Origin: Actinomycetes bacterium | GTDB taxonomy: Bacteria > Actinomycetota > Acidimicrobiia > Acidimicrobiales > Acidimicrobiaceae | Direction of reading: 5' to 3' | DNA length: 21,023 nt | Assembly: GCA_021823385.1 (NCBI GenBank) | Contig: JAKAOC010000001.1 | Span: 1-21,023, forward strand | Shown here: piece after piece, positions 8,056 through 14,655 of the stretch | Layout of the letters: every line of letters starts with the position of its first letter | How positions within the stretch are numbered: the first letter of the stretch is position 1 | The notes under the pieces: generated by a model | The model's database searches: none | What the model saw: only the letters and a program-made list of their open reading frames with translations | Told to the model about the DNA's origin: nothing | Program-made: the position numbers and the translations under genes

Positions 8056-8844
8056 TTACTGCGTTGCGGTAAGCCCCCCGTCAATGGTGAGAATTTGACC
8101 GGTTACGAAACTGCTAGCGTCGGAGCAGAAGAAGAGCACGGCGCCGACAAGGTCGTCCGGGTCCGCGATCCGTCGTAGCGGGATGCGGCTCACCAGGCGG
8201 TCGTGGAAGGCCGGATCGCCCAGAAGGCCCGCTGTCTGGGCAGTCCCCACGAAAGTCGGAGATAGGGCGTTTACCCGGATCCCATGGCGTGCCCACTCCG
8301 TCGCGTGCTGTCGGGTGAGTGCGTCGAGGCCACCCTTTGCGGCTGCGTAAGCCGAGTACCCGGCGTCGATGCCGAGTTGGCCTCGCACCGAGGAGATGTT
8401 GAGGATGCAGCCGCCTCCGCCAGATGAGATCATGGCTGCGGCCCCCGCCTGGGAGAGGTTGAACGCAGTGGTGAGATTGAGATCCAGAATTCGTTTCCAG
8501 TCACTGTCTGGGTACTCCTCGGCAGGGTGCAGGGCGGTGCCGGCCCCGCCGCCAATCCCGTTGACCACCACGTCGACCCGGCCGAAGGCGGCTAGGACCG
8601 TCTCGATGGCGCCGAGAGCCTGCTCCCTGGAGGCCATATCGGCGGGGACGACGATCGCTCGCCGACCGGTCCGCTCAACTACCGCTGCCGCCTCGGCCAG
8701 GCGTGAGCTGGAGCGTCCGATAATGGCTACGTCGGCGCCCACCCCGGCCAGGGCGGCGCAGACACGGATCCCAATGCCGCCAGAGCCGCCGCCGACGATG
8801 GCCGCTCGGCCATCCAAGCGAAACTGGCTCAGCTCGTCGTTCAT
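8056..8844 (-). CDS. SDR-family NAD(P)-dependent oxidoreductase
   Basis: This is a classical short-chain dehydrogenase/reductase of 262 residues, a normal length for the family. It has the nucleotide-binding glycine motif GGGSGGIG (18-25), NGIGG in place of the usual NNAG near 95-99, the catalytic Ser near 152, and Y166xxxK170 in YSAYAAAKGG. The C-terminus, DASSFVTGQILTIDGG, is standard for 3-oxoacyl-ACP-reductase-like SDRs. The first glycine-motif residue is Gly where Thr is common. ATG 8844 overlaps the stop of the MBL gene as ATGA, so the two are probably co-translated. It probably oxidises or reduces a hydroxyl or keto intermediate of the cluster's pathway. Cofactor preference and substrate are not determined. 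Confidence 0.92.
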   Translation of the reverse strand: MNDELSQFRLDGRAAIVGGGSGGIGIRVCAALAGVGADVAIIGRSSSRLAEAAAVVERTGRRAIVVPADMASREQALGAIETVLAAFGRVDVVVNGIGGGAGTALHPAEEYPDSDWKRILDLNLTTAFNLSQAGAAAMISSGGGGCILNISSVRGQLGIDAGYSAYAAAKGGLDALTRQHATEWARHGIRVNALSPTFVGTAQTAGLLGDPAFHDRLVSRIPLRRIADPDDLVGAVLFFCSDASSFVTGQILTIDGGLTATQ

Positions 8845-9800
8845 CGTGCCTGCTTGCTTGCGCCGGAGAGCTCGTCCCACAGCGACGCCGCGTTGAGTGT
8901 CTGGATGTGCGACATCATGTGCCCCTGGCCGACGTCGACCGGATAGCGATCCGCGAAGCTGATCCTGGCCATGGTCTCTTCCCGGCTCCAGCCCTCGGCA
9001 ACGGCCGCGGCAACGGCGCTCAGCCATTCGAGCAGGACGGCACGCTGCGTCGCCAGGTACCTTGGCGTTGTCACCGGCCCGTGACCGGGGATAATCCGGT
9101 CGACGTCCAAGTCCTCGACGACGGCTAGCGAGGCCATCCACTGCTTGACGTTAGAGGTCATGAGCCACGTCTGGCACTCGGAGAACACGGTGTCGCCCGT
9201 GAAGACCACTCGTTCGCTCGGCACGTATACGGCCACCTGGCCCGGCGTGTGGCCGGGGGTGTGGATGAGGTGAAAAGTCTGACCCCCGACACGAAGCTCC
9301 AGGTCACGATCGAACACGACGGCGCCCTTATTGAGGTCTTCGTAATACTGGTCACGAGAAGGAAGGAGCTCGGCTCCGTCCGGGTCGTCGCTCGGGATGG
9401 CCTCGGCGGCGTAGTCAAACGGGTCCAGCTCGGGCGTAGGAACCATGAAGTTCTCGAACACCCCCCGGTGGTGGACGACAGCCCCGGCGCCCTTGAAGTA
9501 GTAGTTGCCGAAGATGTGGTCGACGTGGTGCTCGGTGTTGATGAGGTAGCGGATAGGTCCGTGCTCCTCGGCCACTTCACGCATCTTCACCGCCCGGGTT
9601 GGTAGCTGAGGGGTATCGATGACCACGACTCCATCGCGCGTCACCACGAAGCTGGGGTTGCACCCTCGGTATGTGGTGGCAGTGAACACGGTCTCGGTCA
9701 CCTGCTCCATGTCCCAGCTCCTCGGTCCGGTCACGGTCTCGGTCACCTGCTCCATGTCCCAGCTCCTCGGTCCGGTCACGGTCTCGGTCACCTGCTCCAT
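8841..9800 (-). CDS. MBL-fold metallo-hydrolase with a repeated N-terminus
   Basis: This metallo-beta-lactamase-fold protein has 319 residues from ATG 9800. The metal site is built from NTEHHVDH (89-95), the GH of HTPGHTPG (H184), D203 in TGDT and H240 in PGHG. In the first motif Glu90 stands where most relatives have the first His of HxHxDH, so metal binding may differ. The first 30 residues are two extra copies of a 15-residue unit, MEQVTETVTGPRSWD; the domain proper begins at the third MEQVTETV (codon at 9710). Four starts are possible: GTG 9824, and ATGs at 9800, 9755 and 9710. ATG 9800 has the best ribosome-binding site (GGAGGT). The gene is first in its operon, behind a promoter near 9.9 kb. 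Family members hydrolyse esters, lactones, thioesters or phosphoesters; the substrate is unknown. Confidence 0.88.
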   Translation of the reverse strand: MEQVTETVTGPRSWDMEQVTETVTGPRSWDMEQVTETVFTATTYRGCNPSFVVTRDGVVVIDTPQLPTRAVKMREVAEEHGPIRYLINTEHHVDHIFGNYYFKGAGAVVHHRGVFENFMVPTPELDPFDYAAEAIPSDDPDGAELLPSRDQYYEDLNKGAVVFDRDLELRVGGQTFHLIHTPGHTPGQVAVYVPSERVVFTGDTVFSECQTWLMTSNVKQWMASLAVVEDLDVDRIIPGHGPVTTPRYLATQRAVLLEWLSAVAAAVAEGWSREETMARISFADRYPVDVGQGHMMSHIQTLNAASLWDELSGASKQAR

Positions 9801-9821
9801 GTCCCACCTCCTCGGTCCGGT
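9687..9821. repeat. Three tandem 45-bp repeats spanning the start region of the MBL gene
   Basis: Three back-to-back copies lie at 9687-9731, 9732-9776 and 9777-9821. The first two are identical. The third differs at one base, 9807, where C replaces G. Read on the gene strand, each unit contains a GAGGAG-type ribosome-binding site, an ATG (9800, 9755, 9710) and the first codons. Because 45 is a multiple of three, all copies stay in frame and add 15 residues each. The single difference gives the outermost copy a perfect GGAGGT, while the inner two read GGAGCT. The array looks like a recent slippage or recombination product and could vary in copy number. Confidence 0.95.
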
Positions 9822-9865
9822 CACGAGCGCTCCTGGAGCCCTCGACGGCTCCGTGTCCTGTCGGT

Positions 9866-9901
9866 ATCATCGATACTCGATGATGGATGATCGCTTGTCA
9901 A
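9866..9901 (-). promoter_or_regulatory. Promoter of the MBL-led operon with an overlapping palindromic operator
   Basis: On the minus strand a perfect TTGACA (9896-9901) is followed after 17 bases by GAGTAT (9873-9878), which is a good sigma-70-like pair. The inverted repeat ATCATCGA-TAC-TCGATGAT (9866-9884) covers the -10 box, with eight-base perfect arms and a three-base spacer. A second overlapping pair, GTATC and GATAC with a three-base gap, sits at 9864-9876. A repressor on this palindrome would block transcription of the minus-strand operon. The elements are seen directly; promoter activity and repression are inferred. Transcription would begin around 9866, leaving a leader of roughly 65 bases before ATG 9800. 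Confidence 0.6.
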
Positions 9902-9923
9902 GTCGGGAGGGCCACCGAGGTCT

Positions 9924-9949
9924 GCTGATCGATCAGCTATGATCGATCA
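9924..9949. promoter_or_regulatory. Tandem TGATCGATCA palindromes in the divergent intergenic region
   Basis: Two copies of the 10-base palindrome TGATCGATCA lie at 9926-9935 and 9940-9949. The first extends to a perfect 14-base palindrome, GCTGATCGATCAGC (9924-9937). Centres are 14 bases apart. They lie in the 285-base gap between the divergent MBL and transaldolase genes (9825-10109), upstream of the minus-strand -35 box and before the transaldolase start. They could be regulator sites for either operon. GATC-rich palindromes could also be methylation or restriction sites. Confidence 0.4.
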
Positions 9950-10109
9950 AGACGGCAAGAGGAGGCGGAGGTGCTCCAGGCCATGGCGGTATCGGACCGC
10001 ATGTATGTTCCCGCCGCGGGCCGGATCGAGTCGAGCGGTGCGCCAGAGGACCTCCTCGCACATCCGGACTTGCCGACCTCATGCTCGACTGGGACCGGTG
10101 ACCCCGGAC

Positions 10110-11219
10110 GTGACCTCCGTGGGTGATCTCACCCCACCGCTGCTCCGGATGTCCGAGTCGACGCCGACCCGGCTATGGAGCGACTCGGCAACGCCGTCGG
10201 AGCTCTGCGCCGCCATCGGCTGGGGAGCGGTAGGGGCCACCTGCAACCCGGTCATTGCCCTTGCGGCGCTGCGAGCCGACCTCGTCCGGTGGCAACGCCG
10301 CATCCAGCAGGTGGCGGCCGACCATCATGGCCTGGCCGACGAAGTTGCCATCGCCTGGCAGATGGTGCGGGAGCTCTCCGTGGAGGCGGCTGACCCTCTG
10401 ATGGCCATCTTCGAGCGCGAGCACGGTCGGAATGGGCGACTTTCCATTCAGACTGACCCCCATCTGTACGACGACGAGGCCGGGCTCGTGGCACAGGCGC
10501 TGGAGCTCGCTTCGCTCGCACCCAACATGATCGTGAAGATCCCGGCCACCGCCGCCGGGATCCGAGCCATGGAGGAGGCCACGTACCGTGGCGTAACCAT
10601 CAACGCGACCGTGTCGTTCACCGTGGCCCAGGCTCTGACGGTGGCGGAGGCGGTCGAGCGAGGGCTGAACCGCCGTGAGTCCGAGGGCCTGGAGACAACG
10701 AGCATGGGTCCGGTGTGCACCATCATGGTCGGCCGCCTGGACGACTGGCTGAAGGACGTCGTGGCTCGCGAGCACGTGCTCCTCGACCCCGGCCATCTTG
10801 AATGGCCCGGGGTGGCTGTCTTCAAGCGGGCCTACCGGCTCCTCATCGACCGCGGGCTGCGGACAAGACTTCTGGCGGCCGCGTTCCGCAATTGCATGCA
10901 TTGGAGCGAGTTGGTGGGCGGAGACATAATCATCTCACCGCCTTTCAGCTGGCAGCTGCGACTGAACGCGAGTGGCATCGACCCAGTTGAGCGCATCGAC
11001 ATCCCACCGCGGCAGGAGGCGGTTGCTGAGCTCTACGGCACCCTCCCAGACTTCCGCCGCGCCTACGACCCCGACGGCTTGGCTCCTGATGAGTTCACCA
11101 GCTTTGGTGCCACCCGCCGCACCCTGCGGCAGTTCCTCGCTGCCACCGACGAACTGGCCCGGCTCGTGCGGGACGCCGTCCTTCCCGATCCTGCAGGGCC
11201 CGAGCTCACCGTCCATTGA
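10110..11219 (+). CDS. Transaldolase-family protein
   Basis: This 369-residue protein (from GTG 10110) carries class I aldolase/transaldolase landmarks. They are WSDSA with Asp25, GATCNPV (42-48) where GATSNP is usual, SIQTDPHLYDD, and MIVKIPAT with the Schiff-base Lys143. RGVTINATVSFTVAQALTVAEA follows. It would transfer or cleave a three-carbon ketol unit of a sugar phosphate or analogue. The frame is open back to an ATG at 9939, but those extra 57 residues are Arg/Pro-rich and look non-coding. GTG 10098, GTG 10119 or ATG 10149 are other possible starts, and no clear ribosome-binding site decides. It belongs to the larger actinobacterial branch, longer than short fructose-6-phosphate aldolases. 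The phosphatase gene follows after 8 bases, so the two may act in sequence. Confidence 0.82.
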   Translation: MTSVGDLTPPLLRMSESTPTRLWSDSATPSELCAAIGWGAVGATCNPVIALAALRADLVRWQRRIQQVAADHHGLADEVAIAWQMVRELSVEAADPLMAIFEREHGRNGRLSIQTDPHLYDDEAGLVAQALELASLAPNMIVKIPATAAGIRAMEEATYRGVTINATVSFTVAQALTVAEAVERGLNRRESEGLETTSMGPVCTIMVGRLDDWLKDVVAREHVLLDPGHLEWPGVAVFKRAYRLLIDRGLRTRLLAAAFRNCMHWSELVGGDIIISPPFSWQLRLNASGIDPVERIDIPPRQEAVAELYGTLPDFRRAYDPDGLAPDEFTSFGATRRTLRQFLAATDELARLVRDAVLPDPAGPELTVH

Positions 11220-11227
11220 CTCGTGCT

Positions 11228-11902
11228 ATGACCAGCGCCGATAACACCGCTTCGGTCGTCCTCCTGCGCCACGGCGCTGTAGCCTCACATCGCGGCGACG
11301 TCGAGTTGACGCACGAAGGCCGGCGTCAGGCGGAGCTCGCCGGGCGGTGGCTCGCTGGCTGGCGCCCTGAGCGGGTCGTCGTGCTCGCCGGGCCCACACT
11401 GCGGGCTCACCAGACAGCGTTCCTCCTGGTCCACGGCCTCACCGACGAACTTCCGTCGGTGCCGGTAGGTGGTCCGGATGTCTGCTTTGCGCTGCGCAAC
11501 CCTGACTTGTACTTGGCCGGGCGACGGGTGGACCCAGTGAGCACAGCTGCTGCGTTCGCCGCCCAGGTGCCCGGCGCCACCGAGGCCGACGTCGCGGCTG
11601 ACGCATTTTTCAGCACATTCCTCGACTCCCCGGACAGGATCGGGCTGTGGCTGCACCACCCGCATCCTCCCGGAGAAACCGCACAGGACGTCGGGCAGCG
11701 TGTCGCGCTCTTCGTCGCTGGTCTGCACCGGGCCTTGACGGGAAACGGGTGGTTGGTTGTAGGCGTGACTCATTCCCCTGTCCTGCGAGCGGTCGTCCGC
11801 ACCTTCTGCGGGTCCGACCCAGGAGAACCCGGCCACCTGACCGGATACCGACTTTGTCTCAACGGTCCAGGCCTTGCCCTTGCCGCAGTAGACCCAAAGT
11901 GA
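11228..11902 (+). CDS. Histidine phosphatase family protein (phosphoglycerate-mutase-like)
   Basis: The 224-residue protein has the RHG motif VVLLRHGAV with the phosphate-accepting His15 and Arg14. It also has a second Arg in GPTLRAHQTA (R59), a GET segment in HPHPPGETAQDVGQRV, and the late catalytic His in VGVTHSPVLRA. The set is complete, so an active phosphatase or mutase is likely; such enzymes dephosphorylate sugar phosphates, nucleotides or cofactor precursors. ATG 11228 was chosen; GTG 11223 and TTG 11216 are also in range. It follows the transaldolase by 8 bases and overlaps the next gene's GTG by four bases, so it probably belongs to one transcript with both. The physiological phosphate ester is unknown. 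Confidence 0.87.
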   Translation: MTSADNTASVVLLRHGAVASHRGDVELTHEGRRQAELAGRWLAGWRPERVVVLAGPTLRAHQTAFLLVHGLTDELPSVPVGGPDVCFALRNPDLYLAGRRVDPVSTAAAFAAQVPGATEADVAADAFFSTFLDSPDRIGLWLHHPHPPGETAQDVGQRVALFVAGLHRALTGNGWLVVGVTHSPVLRAVVRTFCGSDPGEPGHLTGYRLCLNGPGLALAAVDPK

Positions 11903-12237
11903 AGCTCTTCGACATCCTCGCACGCGGGAGCCTACACAAGGACATGAGCAGGAAGGTTCTCGCCCGGTCGAGCAACAACGAATACCCTGACTCGGCGGGA
12001 GCAACCACGTGGCCTACATATGGTCAGGGCAACCTGGACCGGGTTCTGCCGGTGTACGGAGCGGACTTTGCTGACTGGCGGAGAGACCGGCTCGTCCCAG
12101 AGGCGATGGCAAGTTTCTGCACCGGGGACGAATCGAGCCGCGTCGCCGGGTCGCTGGAGTTCGGTGACAGCGCCCTCCCCTCGGTCAACGTCGGCTGCGT
12201 CGTCGACGACGACGTTACAGTATTGTGTGCCAGATGA
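11899..12237 (+). CDS. Small protein of unknown function
   Basis: The 112-residue reading frame starts at a GTG that overlaps the phosphatase stop as GTGA, a coupling style used repeatedly in this window. The protein begins VKLFDILARGSLHKDMS, has Trp residues in TTWPTYGQGN and DFADWRRDR, and ends in an acidic SVNVGCVVDDDVTVLCAR. There is no signal peptide or membrane segment, and I do not recognise a family. Codon use is only moderately GC-rich at third positions, which leaves room for a chance or decaying frame. The main evidence that it is a gene is the overlap and the absence of a competing frame. It could also be the remnant of a longer enzyme. Confidence 0.42.
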   Translation: MKLFDILARGSLHKDMSRKVLARSSNNEYPDSAGATTWPTYGQGNLDRVLPVYGADFADWRRDRLVPEAMASFCTGDESSRVAGSLEFGDSALPSVNVGCVVDDDVTVLCAR

Positions 12238-12386
12238 TCACCAATCCAGCTAGGGGTGCACCCGTTCACCACCGTCACGGGCTTAGTCGGTCGCACCGGC
12301 GCCACTGCCTCTCACCCGGCCAAACTGATTCCAGGCTTCGACATCCCTACAGCGGCCGGGAACGCTTGACAACCCACCGGACCACC

Positions 12387-12400
12387 AGCCGGTACCGGCT
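12387..12400. promoter_or_regulatory. Perfect 14-base palindrome after a TTGACA box upstream of the GntR gene
   Basis: The 269-base gap at 12238-12506 holds TTGACA at 12366-12371, and 15 bases later the perfect palindrome AGCCGGTACCGGCT (12387-12400). The palindrome covers the place where a -10 box would be expected, but no good TAnnnT is visible there. It may be an operator or a short hairpin in the leader. The TTGACA may be chance in GC-rich DNA. Confidence 0.35.
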
Positions 12401-12477
12401 GCGACGTGAACAGCACCGTAGAAAGCGCGGAAACATGGGAACGCCTCCCGAGCAGGGCGGCGATTCCTGGTGCTCGG

Positions 12478-12494
12478 TCATATGAGTCATATGA
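12478..12494. promoter_or_regulatory. Palindromic candidate operator directly upstream of the GntR start
   Basis: TCATATGA-G-TCATATGA is a perfect 17-base palindrome around a single central base, and each half is itself an eight-base palindrome. It ends one base before the TAGGAG ribosome-binding site (12495-12500) of the regulator gene. An AT-rich palindrome in such GC-rich DNA stands out. GntR/FCD regulators usually bind short palindromes near their own promoters, so autoregulation of the regulator and hydroxylase operon is the simplest reading. Confidence 0.6.
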
Positions 12495-12506
12495 TAGGAG
12501 AGTGAG

Positions 12507-13322
12507 TTGCCCGAAGAAGTCCTTCTCCGTAGTATCCTGGCTGATCGGGTGCGCGAGCGACTGCTCGAGGGCATCCTCAACGGCTCCTACCCGCCAGACT
12601 CCCGCATTGTCGAGACGGCGGTGGCCAAGAGCCTTGGGACCAGCCAGGCACCCGTAAGAGAAGCCCTGCGAAGCCTCGCTGCGCTGGGCGTAGTGGAGAT
12701 AGTCCCGTTCCGTGGCGCCCGGGTACGCCGCCTTCAGCCCGAGGAGCTGCTCGAGGCGTACGTGGTCAGGTCCGACATCGAAGTGCTCGCAGTGAGGTTG
12801 GCGGTGCCTCGCATGTCCGAGGACGACATTGCTGACCTAGTCAAGTTCGGCGAGAAGATGCAGGCAGCCGCGGACGCTGGAGATGGCCGCGCGGTGGCAC
12901 AGTACGACGTATGTTTCCATGAGCGCATCGTAGAGTTGTCAGGCAACCGGACCTTGCTTCGAGTCTGGCGTTCCCTCGAACCGTTCGCCCGCACTTATCT
13001 GATGCTAGTGATGCCGGGCTCTGATCCGACGTGGAGCGCTGGCTTGCACACTCCCATCGTCGACGCGATCAGGCGTCATGACGTGAAGGACGTCCGGCGG
13101 GCAGTCGAGCGGCACTTCCAGGAGGTGAGCGATGCGCTTGCAGCTCGGCTCGACGGCGCTGACGCAGGCAGCGCCTCCCGCTCCTCTAAGGCAGCCCGGC
13201 AACCACCGCCTTCGCCGGCCAGCACTGGAACGGATGCTGCTGCTCCTTCAGCCGAGGGTCGACCCACACGGGGCCGTCGACCCCCGAGCAGCCGCGAGAC
13301 ACTGCAGGAGCGATCGTCGTGA
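12507..13322 (+). CDS. GntR-family transcriptional regulator, FadR/FCD subfamily
   Basis: The N-terminal winged helix-turn-helix spans about residues 8-73. It includes SRIVETAVAKSLGTSQAPV followed by REALRSLAALGVVEIVPFRG, which is typical of GntR. The effector-binding FCD domain follows, with the metal-ligand set D134, H138, H181 and H203 all present, so it probably binds a carboxylate effector through a metal ion. The start is TTG 12507, chosen because AGGAG lies six bases upstream and the helix-turn-helix begins at once. About 55 residues after the FCD domain are Ser/Pro/Ala/Arg-rich and look disordered, making the protein longer (271 residues) than most relatives. Its stop overlaps the FAD-subunit start as GTGA, so regulator and hydroxylase are made together. 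Confidence 0.92.
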   Translation: MPEEVLLRSILADRVRERLLEGILNGSYPPDSRIVETAVAKSLGTSQAPVREALRSLAALGVVEIVPFRGARVRRLQPEELLEAYVVRSDIEVLAVRLAVPRMSEDDIADLVKFGEKMQAAADAGDGRAVAQYDVCFHERIVELSGNRTLLRVWRSLEPFARTYLMLVMPGSDPTWSAGLHTPIVDAIRRHDVKDVRRAVERHFQEVSDALAARLDGADAGSASRSSKAARQPPPSPASTGTDAAAPSAEGRPTRGRRPPSSRETLQERSS

Positions 13323-14185
13323 CAACCGTCCTCGCCGAGCCTCGGTACCACTCGCCCGAAGTCCTGGCGGAGGTGTTCACGGACCTCGAGCACTTCGGCC
13401 CCTCCGGTCTCCCGTTTGCGGGGGGCACGGATGTCGTCGTAGGGCTACGGAAGGGGAAGTTGGCCCCAAGGGTCATGGTTGACCTGAAACGGGTAGCCGA
13501 CCTACCACGGGGCATCGAGGTCAATGACACCTGGCTACGGGTCGGTGCCCTAACCACCCTTTCACGGCTCGTGGCACACCCTGACGTACGCAGTCACTTC
13601 CCGGCCCTGGTGGAGGCCGCATCTACGGTGGGATCGGTCCAGATCCGCAATCGCGCCACTCTAGCCGGAAACATATGCAACGCCTCGCCGGCAGCGGACA
13701 CAGCCCCTGCGCTGATCGCTTATCATGCCCGTATCTCACTGGTGAGCCGGCACGGCATCCGGCGGATGTCCGTGGCGGATTTCGTGCTCGGGCCTCGGCG
13801 CACGGCACTGCGGGCCGACGAAGTAGTCAATGGTATTGACCTTCCTCTAGACAACGGAGTGGTCGGCAGCAGCTTCACCCGGCTGACCCGTCGCCGGGGG
13901 GTGGACCTGGCGACAGTCAGCGTTTGCGCCGTCGTAGACCGACGGGGTACTCACATCGCCTACGGTGCCGTAGCACCGCGGCCGTTCGTGCTGACCGACG
14001 ACACCGGCGTCCTGGCCGACCCTCACGCTGACCCAGCCACACGGAAAGCGCTGCTCACCGGTTTCGCCGCTCACGCCAGCCCAATCTCCGACCTGCGCGC
14101 CAGCCGCGAGTACCGCCAGGCTATGATAATCATCTGCAGCGAGCGGGCGCTGCAGACGGCAATCACTCGCCGCCACCGACCGTGA
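13319..14185 (+). CDS. Molybdenum hydroxylase FAD-binding (medium) subunit, CoxM/XdhB-like
   Basis: This is the flavin subunit of a xanthine dehydrogenase/CO dehydrogenase-type hydroxylase, 288 residues. FAD-contact motifs are visible: LPFAGGTDVVVGLR near 31-44, and TVGSVQIRNRATLAGNICNASPAADTAP in the middle. The second carries the conserved IRNxATxxGN signature. A C-terminal CO_deh_flav_C-type domain includes LTRRRGVDLATVSVCAVVDRRG. It passes electrons from the 2Fe-2S subunit to an acceptor. GTG 13319 overlaps the regulator stop, and the gene's own stop overlaps the next GTG, both as GTGA. The family is certain; the symbol is left blank because the substrate is not known. Confidence 0.93.
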   Translation: MTTVLAEPRYHSPEVLAEVFTDLEHFGPSGLPFAGGTDVVVGLRKGKLAPRVMVDLKRVADLPRGIEVNDTWLRVGALTTLSRLVAHPDVRSHFPALVEAASTVGSVQIRNRATLAGNICNASPAADTAPALIAYHARISLVSRHGIRRMSVADFVLGPRRTALRADEVVNGIDLPLDNGVVGSSFTRLTRRRGVDLATVSVCAVVDRRGTHIAYGAVAPRPFVLTDDTGVLADPHADPATRKALLTGFAAHASPISDLRASREYRQAMIIICSERALQTAITRRHRP

Positions 14186-14655
14186 GTAGCCACCGGGTCA
14201 CCCTCGACATCAATGGAGAGCCGCACTCACTCGATGTCACCGCCACCCAGACACTCCTCGACGCACTGCGCTGGCAACTCGACCTCACCGGCACCAAGAA
14301 GTGCTGTGCCGAAGGGGAATGCGGCGCGTGTACCGTCCTGATCAACGGATTGGCAGTCAACTCCTGCTTGGTCCTCGCCGCCGAACTGCACGGCGCGTCG
14401 GTCACCACTATAGAGGGTATCGGCACCCCGGGCTCGCTGAGCTGGCTTCAAGACGCATTCCTGGCGGAGGGAGCCGTCCAATGTGGCTTCTGTATCCCGG
14501 GCATGGCAATGGCCGCCCACGCCCTCCTTGCCGAACAACCGCACCCCGACGCCGCCACCATCCGCGACAGCCTGTCCGGAAACCTGTGCCGCTGCGCCGG
14601 CTATCCGCGGATCCTGCGTGCCGTCCAGATTGCCTCGAGCCAAGCCGATGAATAG
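14182..14655 (+). CDS. Molybdenum hydroxylase 2Fe-2S (small) subunit, CoxS/XdhC-like
   Basis: The 157-residue protein carries all eight cluster cysteines. C42, C47, C50 and C62 form the plant-ferredoxin-type site (CAEGECGAC...SC). C101, C104, C136 and C138 form the second site next to the Mo cofactor (CGFC...CRC). The length is normal for the small subunit. It links the Mo subunit to the FAD subunit as the electron wire. The GTG start overlaps the FAD-subunit stop by four bases. No Tat signal is present here, as expected, because these enzymes are normally cytoplasmic or anchored by other proteins. Confidence 0.95.
   Translation: MSSHRVTLDINGEPHSLDVTATQTLLDALRWQLDLTGTKKCCAEGECGACTVLINGLAVNSCLVLAAELHGASVTTIEGIGTPGSLSWLQDAFLAEGAVQCGFCIPGMAMAAHALLAEQPHPDAATIRDSLSGNLCRCAGYPRILRAVQIASSQADE

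Noticed and set aside
9939..10109. Upstream ATG extension of the transaldolase
   Set aside because: The 57 added residues are Arg/Pro/Ser-rich with no family similarity, and the ATG lies inside a TGATCGATCA palindrome.
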